Shown here one piece after another: positions 27,062 to 38,401 of a stretch of DNA of 64,000 bases (within the stretch, counting starts at the first letter, position 1; the number at the start of each line of letters is the position of its first letter). The notes under the pieces are model-generated. The model worked only from the letters and a program-made list of their open reading frames with translations. It was not told the DNA's origin and did not search any database. The DNA lies in assembly GCF_014190875.1 (NCBI RefSeq), contig NZ_JACHVS010000001.1:2108001-2172000 (forward strand), read 5' to 3'. Both the position numbers and the translations under genes were made by a program. This DNA is from Paeniglutamicibacter cryotolerans. Its GTDB lineage: Bacteria > Actinomycetota > Actinomycetes > Actinomycetales > Micrococcaceae.

Positions 27062-28732
27062 GTGAGCCAGACCGTCCTTGATCGTGTTCCGTTTCGCCGG
27101 GCCCTGATTTCCGTGTATGACAAGACCGGGCTGGAGGAACTTGCTACGGGCCTGCACGCAGCCGGTGTTCGCATCGTCTCCACGGGTTCCACGGCCAAGC
27201 GCATCGCCGCCGCCGGAATCCCCGTCCAGGAGGTCGAAGAGGTCACCGGTTCCCCGGAGATGCTCGATGGCCGCGTGAAGACGCTGCACCCGCGCGTCCA
27301 CGGTGGCATCCTGGCCGATCGCCGCGTTCCCGCCCACATGCAGACCCTGGCCGACATGGAGATCGAGGCCTTCGACCTGGTCGTCGTGAACCTGTACCCG
27401 TTCGTTGAGACGGTGCGCTCCGGCGCGGCCCAGGATGACGTCGTCGAGCAGATCGACATCGGAGGACCGGCCATGGTCCGTTCTGCCGCCAAGAACCACG
27501 CTGCCGTTTCCATCGTCGTCGACCCGTCCAGCTACGGCGCCGTCGTCGCGGCCGCGGCCGAGGGCGGCTTCGAGCTGAAGACCCGCCGCCGCCTCGCGGC
27601 CAAGGCCTTCGCCCATACAGCGGCCTACGACACGGCCGTTGCGACCTGGACCGCCGAGCAGTTCAAGGACGAGGACGGGGACGGCATCATCGACTGGCCC
27701 GCTTTCTCCGGCATCTCCCTGGAGCGTGCCGAGGTGCTTCGCTACGGCGAAAACCCGCACCAGCAGGCTGCCCTCTACGTTGACAAGGCAGCCCCCGCCG
27801 GCATCGCGCAGGCCGACCAGCTGCACGGCAAGGCCATGAGCTACAACAACTACGTCGACGCCGATGCAGCACTGCGTGCGGCCTTCGACTTCGCCGAGCC
27901 GGCGGTGGCCATCATCAAGCACGCCAACCCATGCGGCGTTGCCGTCGGTTCGGCCGATGCCGCCGACCCGATCGCCGATGCCCACGCCAAAGCCCACGCC
28001 TGCGATCCGCTTTCCGCCTTCGGCGGCGTCATCGCCGCCAACCGCACTGTCACCAAGGCCATGGCCGAAACGGTGAAGGACATCTTCACCGAGGTCGTCA
28101 TCGCCCCGGATTTCGAGGCCGAAGCGGTGGAGATCCTCTCCAAGAAGAAGAACATCCGCCTGATCGCCCTGCCCGAGGGCTACGGCCGCTACCAGGCAGA
28201 GAACCGCCAGGTTTCCGGCGGCATGCTGATTCAGATCTCCGACACCATCGCCGCCGCCGGAGATTCCCCGGAAAACTGGACCCTGGCCGCCGGCGAGGCG
28301 GCAGACGCCGCCACCCTGGCCGATCTGCAGTTCGCCTGGCGCGCCGTGCGCGCAGCCAAGTCCAACGCCATCCTGCTCGCCAGCAACGGCGCAGCGGTCG
28401 GTATCGGCATGGGCCAGGTCAACCGCGTCGACTCCTGCAAACTGGCGGTCGAGCGCGCAAACACCCTCGGCGTCACCGTGGAATCCACCGTTGACGCGGC
28501 AGGCGGCGCAGCCGGTGCCGGGGATGCAGTCTCCGTGAAGCGTTCGGTCGGTTCGGTAGCCTCCTCGGATGCGTTCTTCCCGTTCGCCGACGGCCTGCAG
28601 ATCCTGCTCGACGCCGGTGTGAAGGCCGTCGTCCAGCCGGGCGGATCAGTTCGTGACGAGGAAGTCATCGCCGCGGCAAACGAGGCAGGCATCACCATGT
28701 ACTTCACCGGTGCACGCCACTTCTTCCACTAG
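27062..28732 (+). CDS. purH: Bifunctional AICAR formyltransferase/IMP cyclohydrolase PurH
   Basis: A 556-residue enzyme for the last two steps of IMP synthesis. The N-terminal IMP cyclohydrolase (MGS-like) domain shows [24 protein letters not shown] and [15 protein letters not shown]. The C-terminal AICAR transformylase domain shows [24 protein letters not shown] and [12 protein letters not shown]. The GTG start has GGGAG upstream. In many actinobacteria it directly follows purN; here about 4.6 kb intervene. A strong terminator follows. Confidence 0.96.
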   Translation: MSQTVLDRVPFRRALISVYDKTGLEELATGLHAAGVRIVSTGSTAKRIAAAGIPVQEVEEVTGSPEMLDGRVKTLHPRVHGGILADRRVPAHMQTLADMEIEAFDLVVVNLYPFVETVRSGAAQDDVVEQIDIGGPAMVRSAAKNHAAVSIVVDPSSYGAVVAAAAEGGFELKTRRRLAAKAFAHTAAYDTAVATWTAEQFKDEDGDGIIDWPAFSGISLERAEVLRYGENPHQQAALYVDKAAPAGIAQADQLHGKAMSYNNYVDADAALRAAFDFAEPAVAIIKHANPCGVAVGSADAADPIADAHAKAHACDPLSAFGGVIAANRTVTKAMAETVKDIFTEVVIAPDFEAEAVEILSKKKNIRLIALPEGYGRYQAENRQVSGGMLIQISDTIAAAGDSPENWTLAAGEAADAATLADLQFAWRAVRAAKSNAILLASNGAAVGIGMGQVNRVDSCKLAVERANTLGVTVESTVDAAGGAAGAGDAVSVKRSVGSVASSDAFFPFADGLQILLDAGVKAVVQPGGSVRDEEVIAAANEAGITMYFTGARHFFH

Positions 28733-28739
28733 CAAAGCC

Positions 28740-28781
28740 GCCGCAGGGCCCCCGGACCATTGGCTTCGGGGGCCCTGCGGC
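28740..28781 (+). terminator. Intrinsic terminator after purH
   Basis: A perfect 15-bp GC-rich stem (28740-28754 with 28767-28781) and 12-base loop, starting 8 bases after the purH stop. It is followed by CTT rather than a long T-run. Confidence 0.78.
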
Positions 28782-28808
28782 ACTTAACGCATCCCCTGGA
28801 GCGTTTGA

Positions 28809-31172
<2,364 letters not shown>

Positions 31173-31181
31173 CACCCGGAT

Positions 31182-31235
31182 AAACGCAGTAGGCGTACCA
31201 ATTCCTGTAAGGGAAGCGGTACGCCTACTGCGTTT
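31182..31235. terminator. Bidirectional terminator between icd and the anti-sigma gene
   Basis: A perfect 18-bp stem (31182-31199 with 31218-31235) with A-rich and T-rich ends serves both converging transcripts. Confidence 0.85.
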
Positions 31236-31341
31236 ACCACTGCAGGCCAGCGGTCATGATTTTGGAACTACAGGGCATGCAACGAGCGGTGCCCGATGTG
31301 CGGGTATCGCGGCCAGTGTGGGCTATCAATCGAGTTGCTGG

Positions 31342-32232
31342 TCAGCTTACCGAGCCGAGCTCGCCGCGCACGATGCTGTCCGAGCTATGGGCGGGGTTGC
31401 CATCGAAGGGTTCGTGCGACACATCGACGACATTGTATTTCGTCAGGTCCACGCCCGGAGGCAAATCGAAGACCCCCTGATCGCCATTCAGTGTGCCTAC
31501 GCTCAGCAGGCCTGGCGTCTTGCCTGCCAGATCGAGCAGCCAGACCTCACGGAAACCCGAGACGGGATTATCTGGAAGGTCAACCACCAGCTGCAGTTTC
31601 CCAGCGGTGTCCTCCACCCTGGCCGTGCCGCTGGCGTCCCAGCCAGGCAGTGGCTGCAAGCTGGCCTGCTCTACGACCTCGATGCGGTCGCGGCCGACCC
31701 ATTGACCAACACCGACTGCCACGGCGGCGCCCAACACGAAACTCGCCACCGCGGCAGTGGCAATCCAGGCTCTGCTCCGGTTCCGGTTGCCAGCCCGGCG
31801 CCCGCGGCGTGGCCGCAGCCCACGAATTGGCCGACCGGCATCGGGGCTGTGCTCGGGGGTAGCTTGCCGCTGTTCCGGAGCAGGATGGTTGTCCTGGGTC
31901 GGCGCCAAAGCGTCGTCAGGCGTCGTCTTTGGCAGGACGACTCGGGGGAAAAGGCCTGTGGTCGTTGCGGATGAAACACCGTTGGCGTGGGACGTCTCCA
32001 GCATCTGGGGAGATAGCTCCACACCTAGTTCCCCGGTGATGCGTTCCCACAGTTCAGCGGGTGGTTCGTCGAGGAAATCCTGGCTGCGGGCCACGGAACC
32101 GACGGAGGAGAAGGCTGCGGCTTCGACCGAGCAGTCCGGGCATGTGTCGATATGCCGACGGGACTCCGGTTCGAGACTGGCCAGACCGGAGAGGGCAATG
32201 CTCGCAAGTTCGGCATCATCAAGATGTCGCAT
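31342..32232 (-). CDS. RskA-like anti-sigma factor
   Basis: A 296-residue membrane anti-sigma factor. The N-terminal zinc-binding anti-sigma domain has HIDTCPDC (Hx3Cx2C). A Pro-rich linker leads to one membrane segment (IATAAVASFVLGAAVAVGVG) and an extracytoplasmic RskA-type domain (GTARVEDTAGKLQLVVDLPD ... FREVWLLD). It should hold the adjacent ECF sigma factor inactive until regulated proteolysis. It overlaps the sigma gene by 14 bases. Confidence 0.88.
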   Translation of the reverse strand: MRHLDDAELASIALSGLASLEPESRRHIDTCPDCSVEAAAFSSVGSVARSQDFLDEPPAELWERITGELGVELSPQMLETSHANGVSSATTTGLFPRVVLPKTTPDDALAPTQDNHPAPEQRQATPEHSPDAGRPIRGLRPRRGRRAGNRNRSRAWIATAAVASFVLGAAVAVGVGQWVGRDRIEVVEQASLQPLPGWDASGTARVEDTAGKLQLVVDLPDNPVSGFREVWLLDLAGKTPGLLSVGTLNGDQGVFDLPPGVDLTKYNVVDVSHEPFDGNPAHSSDSIVRGELGSVS

Positions 32233-32773
32233 CGCTCACCGCCATTGCTTCCCGGAGCTTCTTCAAGCTTCTATTGATATGTGACTTAACCGTTCCCAAT
32301 GGCAAGTTCATTCTTTCAGCGATACTTGCGTGTGTCATATCGCCATAGAAGGCCAGATGCAGAATCTCCCGCTGGGGTGAACCTAGCCGGCCCAATGCGT
32401 CGAGAACCAGCACCCGATCCAGAACATGGGACTCGGTATTTGGCGGGAGCGCCTCGCCCTGAGCCGCTTCGGCAACGGCGGATTCGTTGCGCCGCGAACG
32501 ATTCCGTTGTTCGTAGAGGTCGTGGATCTTGTTTCGGGTGATCCCGACGAGCCACGTTCCCAAGGCTCCGCGTTCGGCGTCAAAGCTCGATCGGGACCGC
32601 CACGCAGCAACAAAGACCTGCTGGGCGATGTCTTCGGCGTCTTGTCTGTTCTGCGCTGCACGAAGCGCCAAGGTGAAGACCAGAGGTGCGAAGCGCTGAT
32701 AGGTGGTCCGCATAGCTTCCGGTTCGCCGGCAGCGAAGGACCGGCCGAGCGCCTCGACGTCTTCCGGATCCAT
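32219..32773 (-). CDS. ECF RNA polymerase sigma factor (SigK-like)
   Basis: A 184-residue ECF sigma factor: region 2 (FAPLVFTLALRAAQNRQDAEDIAQQVFVAAW) and region 4 (LGSPQREILHLAFYGDMTHASIAERMNLPLGTVKSHINRS). Neighbouring RskA-like anti-sigma suggests the SigK/ECF19 group. The ATG at 32773 has a strong purine-rich ribosome site; a longer form from 32812 is less likely. It sits inside the operon of its probable targets, so positive autoregulation is likely. Confidence 0.9.
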   Translation of the reverse strand: MDPEDVEALGRSFAAGEPEAMRTTYQRFAPLVFTLALRAAQNRQDAEDIAQQVFVAAWRSRSSFDAERGALGTWLVGITRNKIHDLYEQRNRSRRNESAVAEAAQGEALPPNTESHVLDRVLVLDALGRLGSPQREILHLAFYGDMTHASIAERMNLPLGTVKSHINRSLKKLREAMAVSDATS

Positions 32774-32817
32774 CCCCGCTTCCCCCTTTGCTGCCGCCCC
32801 GGTGCACTCCAAGGAGA

Positions 32818-33504
32818 CTATCCCGCGGGCACAGCTGTGACAATGATGTTGTCGTCGTAGCTCTGCCGTTTCTGATCCCAGCGTCCCCCGCAGGTAAAAA
32901 GCACCAGTGTGCGCTGCCCGTCCCCGGTGAAGTACGGATCGAGGTCCAGGCTTGTCTTGTGGAGCTGTTCCACTTTCGTCACCTTCCAGTTGGTCGTGGC
33001 TCCCATGGCGTCGGTGATCTCCATGGACTGTCCCACTCGTGATGAACGTAAGTCATAGAGCGGGCCGCGTGGGGTCGGGATCGATCCGGCATGTGCAGCG
33101 ATGATGGTGTTCCCCGTCGGTTCGGATGGGGCGGCGGAATATCGGTACCAGCCGGCGACTGCTGCGTCATCGGGAATTTCCATGGTTCCGTCGGGTGAAA
33201 CACCTACCCCGATGGTTCTCATGTCTGCCCCGATTCCCGGGTAACGGATCCGGGAAGGACCGGGAAGGGATCGTTGCGCAGCCGGTGCCGATGAGTCATG
33301 GACCACCACCCCGGCAGGTGCTCCTGCGGGCTCGGGTGTCGGCGTCGTTCGCAGCCCGGGGGAGGGGGACGACGACGCCGACACGCTGAGGGCGACGGAC
33401 TCGTGGGGGACGAGCGGGCCGCCAAGGATGGTCGGGGACGCACTAGATGTCGCGCCCCCGACCACGATCAGGGCTACCGCGGCGAGGCCGGGAAGCCGGT
33501 TCAT
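32818..33504 (-). CDS. Class F sortase
   Basis: A 228-residue sortase with N-terminal signal/anchor, a Ser/Pro/Thr-rich linker and a catalytic domain from about residue 85. Catalytic residues: His138 (IIAAHAG), Cys205 (LVLFTCGGRWD) and Arg213 (QKRQSYDDN), the class F pattern. It would attach surface proteins to peptidoglycan or process them. It starts 5 bp after the DUF4397 gene, yet that protein shows no LPxTG motif. Confidence 0.86.
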   Translation of the reverse strand: MNRLPGLAAVALIVVGGATSSASPTILGGPLVPHESVALSVSASSSPSPGLRTTPTPEPAGAPAGVVVHDSSAPAAQRSLPGPSRIRYPGIGADMRTIGVGVSPDGTMEIPDDAAVAGWYRYSAAPSEPTGNTIIAAHAGSIPTPRGPLYDLRSSRVGQSMEITDAMGATTNWKVTKVEQLHKTSLDLDPYFTGDGQRTLVLFTCGGRWDQKRQSYDDNIIVTAVPAG

Positions 33505-33509
33505 GATGC

Positions 33510-34325
33510 CTACTTTCGGTTTGTTGCCGGACGCAGCTTGCGGCCGAAGACAGCTACGCCAGTTAGCAGGAGCGCACCCAACCCGACGAGCATGCCCTGT
33601 GCAGCTCCGCCGTCCTTGACTTCGGCGGTGCCGGTCGGTACTCCTGCCGGTGCTGAGCCGAGACCGGCGATCGATTGGGTGCCCAGCGCCAGGTTCTTGT
33701 CCGTCAGGCTGCCCCAGGCATAGACGATCGTGTCGGAGCCTTCCGTGACCATGACATCAGCGGGGCCGATCACCGGCTTGGTGGTGCCGGTGGCAGCGAC
33801 CGAGGCCGAAACGGTGCCTGCCGGCAGGTCCAGTTGTGCCTGCTTGGGATTCATCAGATCCTTGATCACGGGCTTGCCGCCTGCCAACACGTCGACGGCT
33901 GGGGCGGCCGCAATGTGGCGTACGATCAGCCGTCCATCACCCGCGGCGATCTTGGAAATGTCGTTGGTGAAGAGGGTCGCGGTAGGTTTCCCGGCTGCCG
34001 TGAGGTGTGCGGCTGCGGTGTAGTTCTTGCCTGCGGCAAGCTTCAGATCCACCGGTCCGATGGCGGGGGAGCTGTCGTCCTTGGCGTCTGCGGCCGTGAT
34101 GGCCACGGTGTAGGTTCCTGCTGCGAGCTTGAGCGGACCGGCCAGGTCTCCTGGCTTGAAATCATCAAGTGTCAGCTTGCCATTGACATAGACATCGACC
34201 TTTAAGCCGGGAACGCCGTGAAACACGGAAAGTTGTGCGTCGTCTGGTGCTGCGTACCCGGGTGCCACTCCGAGTCCGAGTAATCCGAATCCTGCAATGG
34301 CGGCGATGATCGGTGTCCTGCGCAT
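33510..34325 (-). CDS. DUF4397 surface protein
   Basis: A 271-residue secreted, membrane-tethered protein: a signal peptide ending near APGYAA, two DUF4397 repeats (AQLSVFHGVPGLKVDVYVNG and GRLIVRHIAAAPAVDVLAGG), then a hydrophobic segment (GMLVGLGALLLTGVAVFG) and a basic tail RKLRPATNRK. This resembles a cell-wall-sorting tail but lacks LPxTG; the nearest candidate is GVPTGTAEV. The ATG at 34325 has GGAAGG upstream. First gene of the sortase-sigma-antisigma operon; an ECF-type -35-like GCATCC lies about 80 bp upstream. Confidence 0.84.
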   Translation of the reverse strand: MRRTPIIAAIAGFGLLGLGVAPGYAAPDDAQLSVFHGVPGLKVDVYVNGKLTLDDFKPGDLAGPLKLAAGTYTVAITAADAKDDSSPAIGPVDLKLAAGKNYTAAAHLTAAGKPTATLFTNDISKIAAGDGRLIVRHIAAAPAVDVLAGGKPVIKDLMNPKQAQLDLPAGTVSASVAATGTTKPVIGPADVMVTEGSDTIVYAWGSLTDKNLALGTQSIAGLGSAPAGVPTGTAEVKDGGAAQGMLVGLGALLLTGVAVFGRKLRPATNRK

Positions 34326-34804
34326 GGTTTTTCCTTCCAGATGCCCCAACCAGAGGGGTCGGTGTGTGTGATATCCCTTACTTCCCCCAATGGGTTCTCT
34401 TTGGATGCAGTTAATGTGAAAACTCTTTTCATCGATACTTTTCGGGCACCCATTCGCCAGCTGAACAGAAGCGTCCGCCCGATGCCTGAGTGTGACGGCG
34501 AGAGGCGATCTTCGTTGACGGACGGGCTGGATGTACCTGAATGAGGAAGACCGGGCGTTCGCTAACGGTTCCCCGCCGACCTCAACCGGAGGCGGCCGCC
34601 ATGAAATTCTTCCGGGTGCCGCTTGAGTGCCCGGATATGCCACCGATCCGAACGTCGAGGGCAAATGAATGCTTAACAATTGTTTGGACCGTAGACGCAT
34701 GGGGGTCTCCGCCGCTTCATATTTCTCCGCATGGGGCTATGTGACCAGCGGACTGACTCGATGTTGTGCCGTGCATCCATTTGGGTTTTAGATGAATTCA
34801 TCAA
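34326..34804. other. Divergent intergenic region
   Basis: About 480 bp between the DUF4397 gene and the SAM riboswitch. It should contain the promoter of the sigma-sortase operon and that of the met operon. No gene supported. Confidence 0.5.
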
Positions 34805-34912
34805 CCATCAAGAGCGGCTGAGAGATCTGGCTCGTTGACGCCGCAGCAACCATCCCAGAACCCCGGATAACAGGGGTTCATCACGGAACGGTGCTAACGC
34901 CAGGACCGATGG
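34805..34912 (+). promoter_or_regulatory. SAM riboswitch, S-box (SAM-I or SAM-I/IV type)
   Basis: P1 forms from CCATC (34805-34809) and GATGG (34908-34912). The 5' core reads AAGAGCGGCTGAGAGATCT then GGCTCGTTGACGCCGCAGCAACC in S-box order, with the conserved AAGAG and GCAACC. The CCCC/GGGG hairpin at 34861-34876 and the conserved GGTGCTAA near 34890-34897 follow. It lies upstream of metF and the cystathionine gamma-synthase gene and should switch them off when S-adenosylmethionine is plentiful. Confidence 0.85.
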
Positions 34913-35016
34913 AGTCGCATCAGCGTCCCTTTCAGTGAGCGCTCCGGCATGTCCCGGAAAGCCCTGGCAGATGCCGCATAACGGTGCCTCCCTCGTCTAC
35001 CAGCGAGGAGCAACAC

Positions 35017-35628
35017 ATGAGCATGACACTGTCGACGGCCCTGCCGTCGCTGTCCTACGAGTTATACCCGCCGGCCAGCGCTGCGGCCGCGGAGGACGCC
35101 CACCACAGCATCGTCGAACTGGAATCCACCGACCCCGACTACGTGTCGGTCACCTATTCCGGCACCGAAGCCCGTCGAAAGGCATCGCTTGAACTGATCG
35201 GGCACCTGATCAACAACACCCGGTTGCGTCCGCTGGCCCACCTGACCTGCGTGGGGGAGGACCGGGCCTCGCTTGAATCCCTGGTCCAGCACTTCGTCTC
35301 CATTGGTGTGCGTGGCGTGCCGGCACTGCGCGGCGACCTGCCCAGGGAACCTGGGGCTTGGCGCAGGGAGCTTCCCTTCGCCCGCTACCTGGTCGAACTG
35401 ATCAGGGACGTCGAAGCCCGCAACACCGCCGCGCTGGGGGCCGGACGCCTGGCCATCGGCGTCGCCGCCTACCCGATGCGGCATCCCGAGTCGCCTTCCT
35501 TCGAGCACGACGTCGAGGTCCTGCTGGCCAAGGAACGCTCGGGGGCGGACTTCGCCATCACCCAGGTGTACTTCGATCCGCTCGACTACACCGGGCTGGG
35601 CGTCGCCGCCTCGAAGGCAGAAGTCTAG
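35017..35628 (+). pseudogene. metF: Methylenetetrahydrofolate reductase, C-terminally truncated
   Basis: 203 residues of MetF from SYELYPPASAAAAEDAHHSI through DPDYVSVTYSG, ALRGDLP and ADFAITQVYFDP, then an early stop after GVAASKAEV. Family members run about 290-310 residues, so roughly 100 C-terminal residues, including the final barrel strands, are missing. No continuation exists in another frame because the next gene starts 14 bp later. The enzyme would reduce 5,10-methylene-THF to methyl-THF for methionine synthesis; this copy is probably inactive. AGGAG precedes the ATG at 35017. Confidence 0.8.
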
Positions 35629-35641
35629 GAAGGAACCGGAC

Positions 35642-36773
35642 ATGGGCGCCACGCAGGGCTTCAACACGCTCGCCATCCACGCGGGCCAGGAACCGGATCC
35701 GCTGACCGGTGCGGTGATCCCGCCGATCTACCAAACCAGCACGTTCATCCAGGACGGCATCAACATGCTGCGCGCCGGGCACGAATACTCGCGCGGTTCC
35801 AACCCGACACGCAACGGGTTCGAAATCCAGTTGGCAACGCTCGAGGGTGGTGCCGCGGGCTTCGCCTTCGCCTCCGGGATAGCCGCCGAGGATGCGCTGC
35901 TGCGGGCGCTTTTGGGCCAGGGCGACCACATCGTGCTCGGTGCCGACGGCTATGGCGGGACCAATCGACTAATCAACCAGTTGCATTCTCGATTGGGCAT
36001 CACCAGCACGCCGGTGGACATCACCGATCCCGCAGCCGTCGCTGCCGCCGTGCGGCCCGGTGAAACTGCGCTGCTCTGGGTGGAGACGCCCTCCAACCCG
36101 ATGCTGGGCATCGCCGATGTGGCGGCGTGGGCCCGGATCGCCCACGTTGCCGGAGCGCTGCTGGTCGTGGACAACACCTTTGCCTCGCCCTACCTGCAGC
36201 GACCGCTGGCACTGGGTGCGGACCTGGTGGTCCCCTCGACCACCAAGTACATCGGCGGACATTCGGATGTGCTCGGCGGCGCCGTCATCGTCGCGGAAAA
36301 GCAGTTCAGGGGCCAGTCCCTGGCCGAGGCCATCGGCTACCAGCAGTTCGCCGCCGGTGCCGTCGCCGGACCGCAGGACAGCTACCTGGCATCGCGGGGA
36401 CTCAAAACCCTGGGCCTGCGCATGGAACGGCACTGTTCAAACGCGCAGGCGCTGGCCGAATGGCTGCAAGAACAACCCGAAATCGAGACGGTGCTCTACC
36501 CGGGGCTTCCCGGCGGCCAGGGTCTTTGCCGAGGCCATGACGCTGTTCGCCCTCTCGGTCTCCCTCGGCGGGGTCGAATCGCTTGCCTGCTACAGCGCTG
36601 AAATGACCCATGCATCGGTGCAGGGAACGGCGTTGGCCGTCCCGGCGGACCTGGTGCGGCTCTCGGTGGGAGTCGAGGACCTGGCCGACCTGCGGGCCGA
36701 CCTGCTCATCGGCTTGGCCGCGGCCCGGGAGGCGTCGCCGGTGCGGGTTCAACGCATGGCATCGTTCCTGTAG
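35642..36773 (+). pseudogene. metB: Cystathionine gamma-synthase, disrupted by deletion and frameshift
   Basis: The first frame gives a normal PLP-dependent trans-sulfuration enzyme: NTLAIHAGQEPD, YSRGSNPTRN, WVETPSNPML and the PLP lysine in PSTTKYIGGHSDVLGG, up to VLYPGLPGG near 36515. It then shifts frame: RVFAEAMTLFALSVSLGGVES and MTHASVQGTALAVPADLVRL continue in a second frame to 36773. About 25 residues normally found between these parts are absent, so a non-triplet deletion rather than a single miscalled base explains it. It lies behind the SAM riboswitch after the truncated metF. Confidence 0.85.
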
Positions 36774-37819
36774 GTCAGGCCCAGCTGCGCGCGGGCACCG
36801 TCAAACAGCGCCATCGTCGCGACGGAGTGCTCCCACGGGATGGTGGGGGACTGCAGCAGCCCCTCCTGCACGCAGCGGGTCGCCTCGCGGAACTGCCAGA
36901 CGTAGTTCTTGCCGATCGGTTCGAAGGACTCCTCGCGGTAGGCCCCACCCTGCGGGTGGACCTCTAGCCGGCTCGGGTTGTGCAGCGGTGCGCCGGTGCG
37001 CAGCCAGCCGCCGGTGCCCACCACAGTGGCCTGGCGCGGGCCGGAACCGGTCAGCGAGAGCATCAGCTGGGCGTGCTTCGAACCGGGGTAGCTCAGCGTG
37101 AGTGAATCCTGGGAGTCGACGCCATCGGCATTCAGGTGTCCGGAGACGGTCAACGACTGCGGGAAGCCCATGATGCCCAGCGCCCAGGTGAACGGGTAGA
37201 CGCCAAGGTCCAGCAGCGCCCCGCCGCCCGCAACCGGATCCCAGAGCCGCCAGGTGCGATCATAGGGGGCGGTGAACCCCAGATCCGCGTGCAGCCAGGA
37301 CGGCTCGCCGATCTCGCCGGAATTGATGATCTCGAATCCGCGGTGCACTGCCGGCAGGAAACGGGACCAGATGGCCTCCATCAGGAACAACCGGTGTTCG
37401 CTTGCCAGCGCGACCAGCTGGCGGGCCTCGGCCGCGTTGATGGTCAGCGACTTCTCGCACACCACGTGCTTGCCGGCCTTCAGTGCCGCCGCGGCCACCT
37501 CGAAGTGCTGCCCGTGCGGGGTGCCGATGTAGATAATCTCCACCTCGGGGTCAGCAAACATGCGCTCGTAGCCCGGCTGCCCGGCATCCCCGTAAGCCCG
37601 GGCGATGCCGTGTTCGGCGGCAAATGCGTCGGCCTTGTCCTGGCTGCGCGAGGACACGGCGACGATCTCGGCGTCATGCAGCGAGGCCAGGTCCGGCAAC
37701 ACGCTGGTGACGATGCCGCCGGTGGACACGATGCCCCAGCGCAGGGTGTTTCCCGTGGCCAGACGCGGGGACGGGGCACCGGGTGCCACACAGGGAGGAG
37801 CCGGAATATGCAAATTCAT
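36749..37819 (-). CDS. Gfo/Idh/MocA-family oxidoreductase
   Basis: A 356-residue NAD(P)-dependent oxidoreductase: N-terminal Rossmann fold (WGIVSTGGIVTSVLPDL, IIYIGTPHGQHFEVAAAAL) and CEKSLTIN in place of the common CEKPL, keeping the catalytic Lys. The C-terminal domain has AGGGALLDLGVYPF, typical of the trans-1,2-dihydrodiol dehydrogenase/glucose-fructose oxidoreductase group. The substrate is probably a sugar, inositol or dihydrodiol. Its 3' end overlaps the broken metB by 25 bases. Confidence 0.85.
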   Translation of the reverse strand: MNLHIPAPPCVAPGAPSPRLATGNTLRWGIVSTGGIVTSVLPDLASLHDAEIVAVSSRSQDKADAFAAEHGIARAYGDAGQPGYERMFADPEVEIIYIGTPHGQHFEVAAAALKAGKHVVCEKSLTINAAEARQLVALASEHRLFLMEAIWSRFLPAVHRGFEIINSGEIGEPSWLHADLGFTAPYDRTWRLWDPVAGGGALLDLGVYPFTWALGIMGFPQSLTVSGHLNADGVDSQDSLTLSYPGSKHAQLMLSLTGSGPRQATVVGTGGWLRTGAPLHNPSRLEVHPQGGAYREESFEPIGKNYVWQFREATRCVQEGLLQSPTIPWEHSVATMALFDGARAQLGLTYRNDAMR

Positions 37820-37852
37820 GACCCCAGCCTTGCACGGTTCGCGCGCCCGTGC

Positions 37853-38371
37853 CTAGGAAGTGGCAGCCCGGTGCTTGGCGGCTAGCACCAGGTAGTGGGC
37901 GGCGTTGGTCTTCAGCGATTCGATTTCCTCCGCGCCGAGTTCGCGGCGGACCTTGGCCGGGACGCCGGCGACCAGCGAGCGCGGCGGGACCACCATGCCC
38001 TCGAGTACCAGTGCGCCGGCGGCGACCAGCGAGTTGGCGCCGATCACCGCGCCATTCATGATCGTGGCGCTCATGCCGATCAGGCAGTCTTCCCCGATGG
38101 TGCAGCCATGGATGACGGCGGAATGTCCCACGGAGACGCGTGCGCCGACGGTGGTGGGGTAGCCGGAATCGGCATGCACCACGACGTTGTCCTGCAGGTT
38201 GGTACCCTCCCCGATGCGGATCGGGGCCGAGTCGCCGCGGACCGAGACGCCGTAGAAAGCGCTGGAGTCCGCCGCCAGCTCCACGTCCCCGGAGAGCGTC
38301 GCCGTCGGGGCGACGAAGACGCCGCTTCCGGTCGTGGGGGTGATGCCGTCAATGGTGATGATGTGAGCCAT
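37853..38371 (-). CDS. Gamma-class carbonic anhydrase-like protein
   Basis: A 172-residue left-handed beta-helix protein of hexapeptide repeats. The zinc histidines are visible as VVVHADSG and VGHSAVIHG. These trimeric cytoplasmic proteins (YrdA/PaaY-like) hydrate CO2 or act as thioesterases. A C-terminal helix (EEIESLKTNAAHYLVLAAKH) closes the fold. Confidence 0.87.
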   Translation of the reverse strand: MAHIITIDGITPTTGSGVFVAPTATLSGDVELAADSSAFYGVSVRGDSAPIRIGEGTNLQDNVVVHADSGYPTTVGARVSVGHSAVIHGCTIGEDCLIGMSATIMNGAVIGANSLVAAGALVLEGMVVPPRSLVAGVPAKVRRELGAEEIESLKTNAAHYLVLAAKHRAATS

Positions 38372-38401
38372 GTCCTGCAGTCTAGCGAACCGGCCGGGCT
38401 G

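Noticed and set aside
34326..34430. Definite SigK-type promoter upstream of the DUF4397 gene
   Set aside because: A GCATCC -35-like word is present but no convincing -10 at the right spacing, so it was mentioned only as a candidate.
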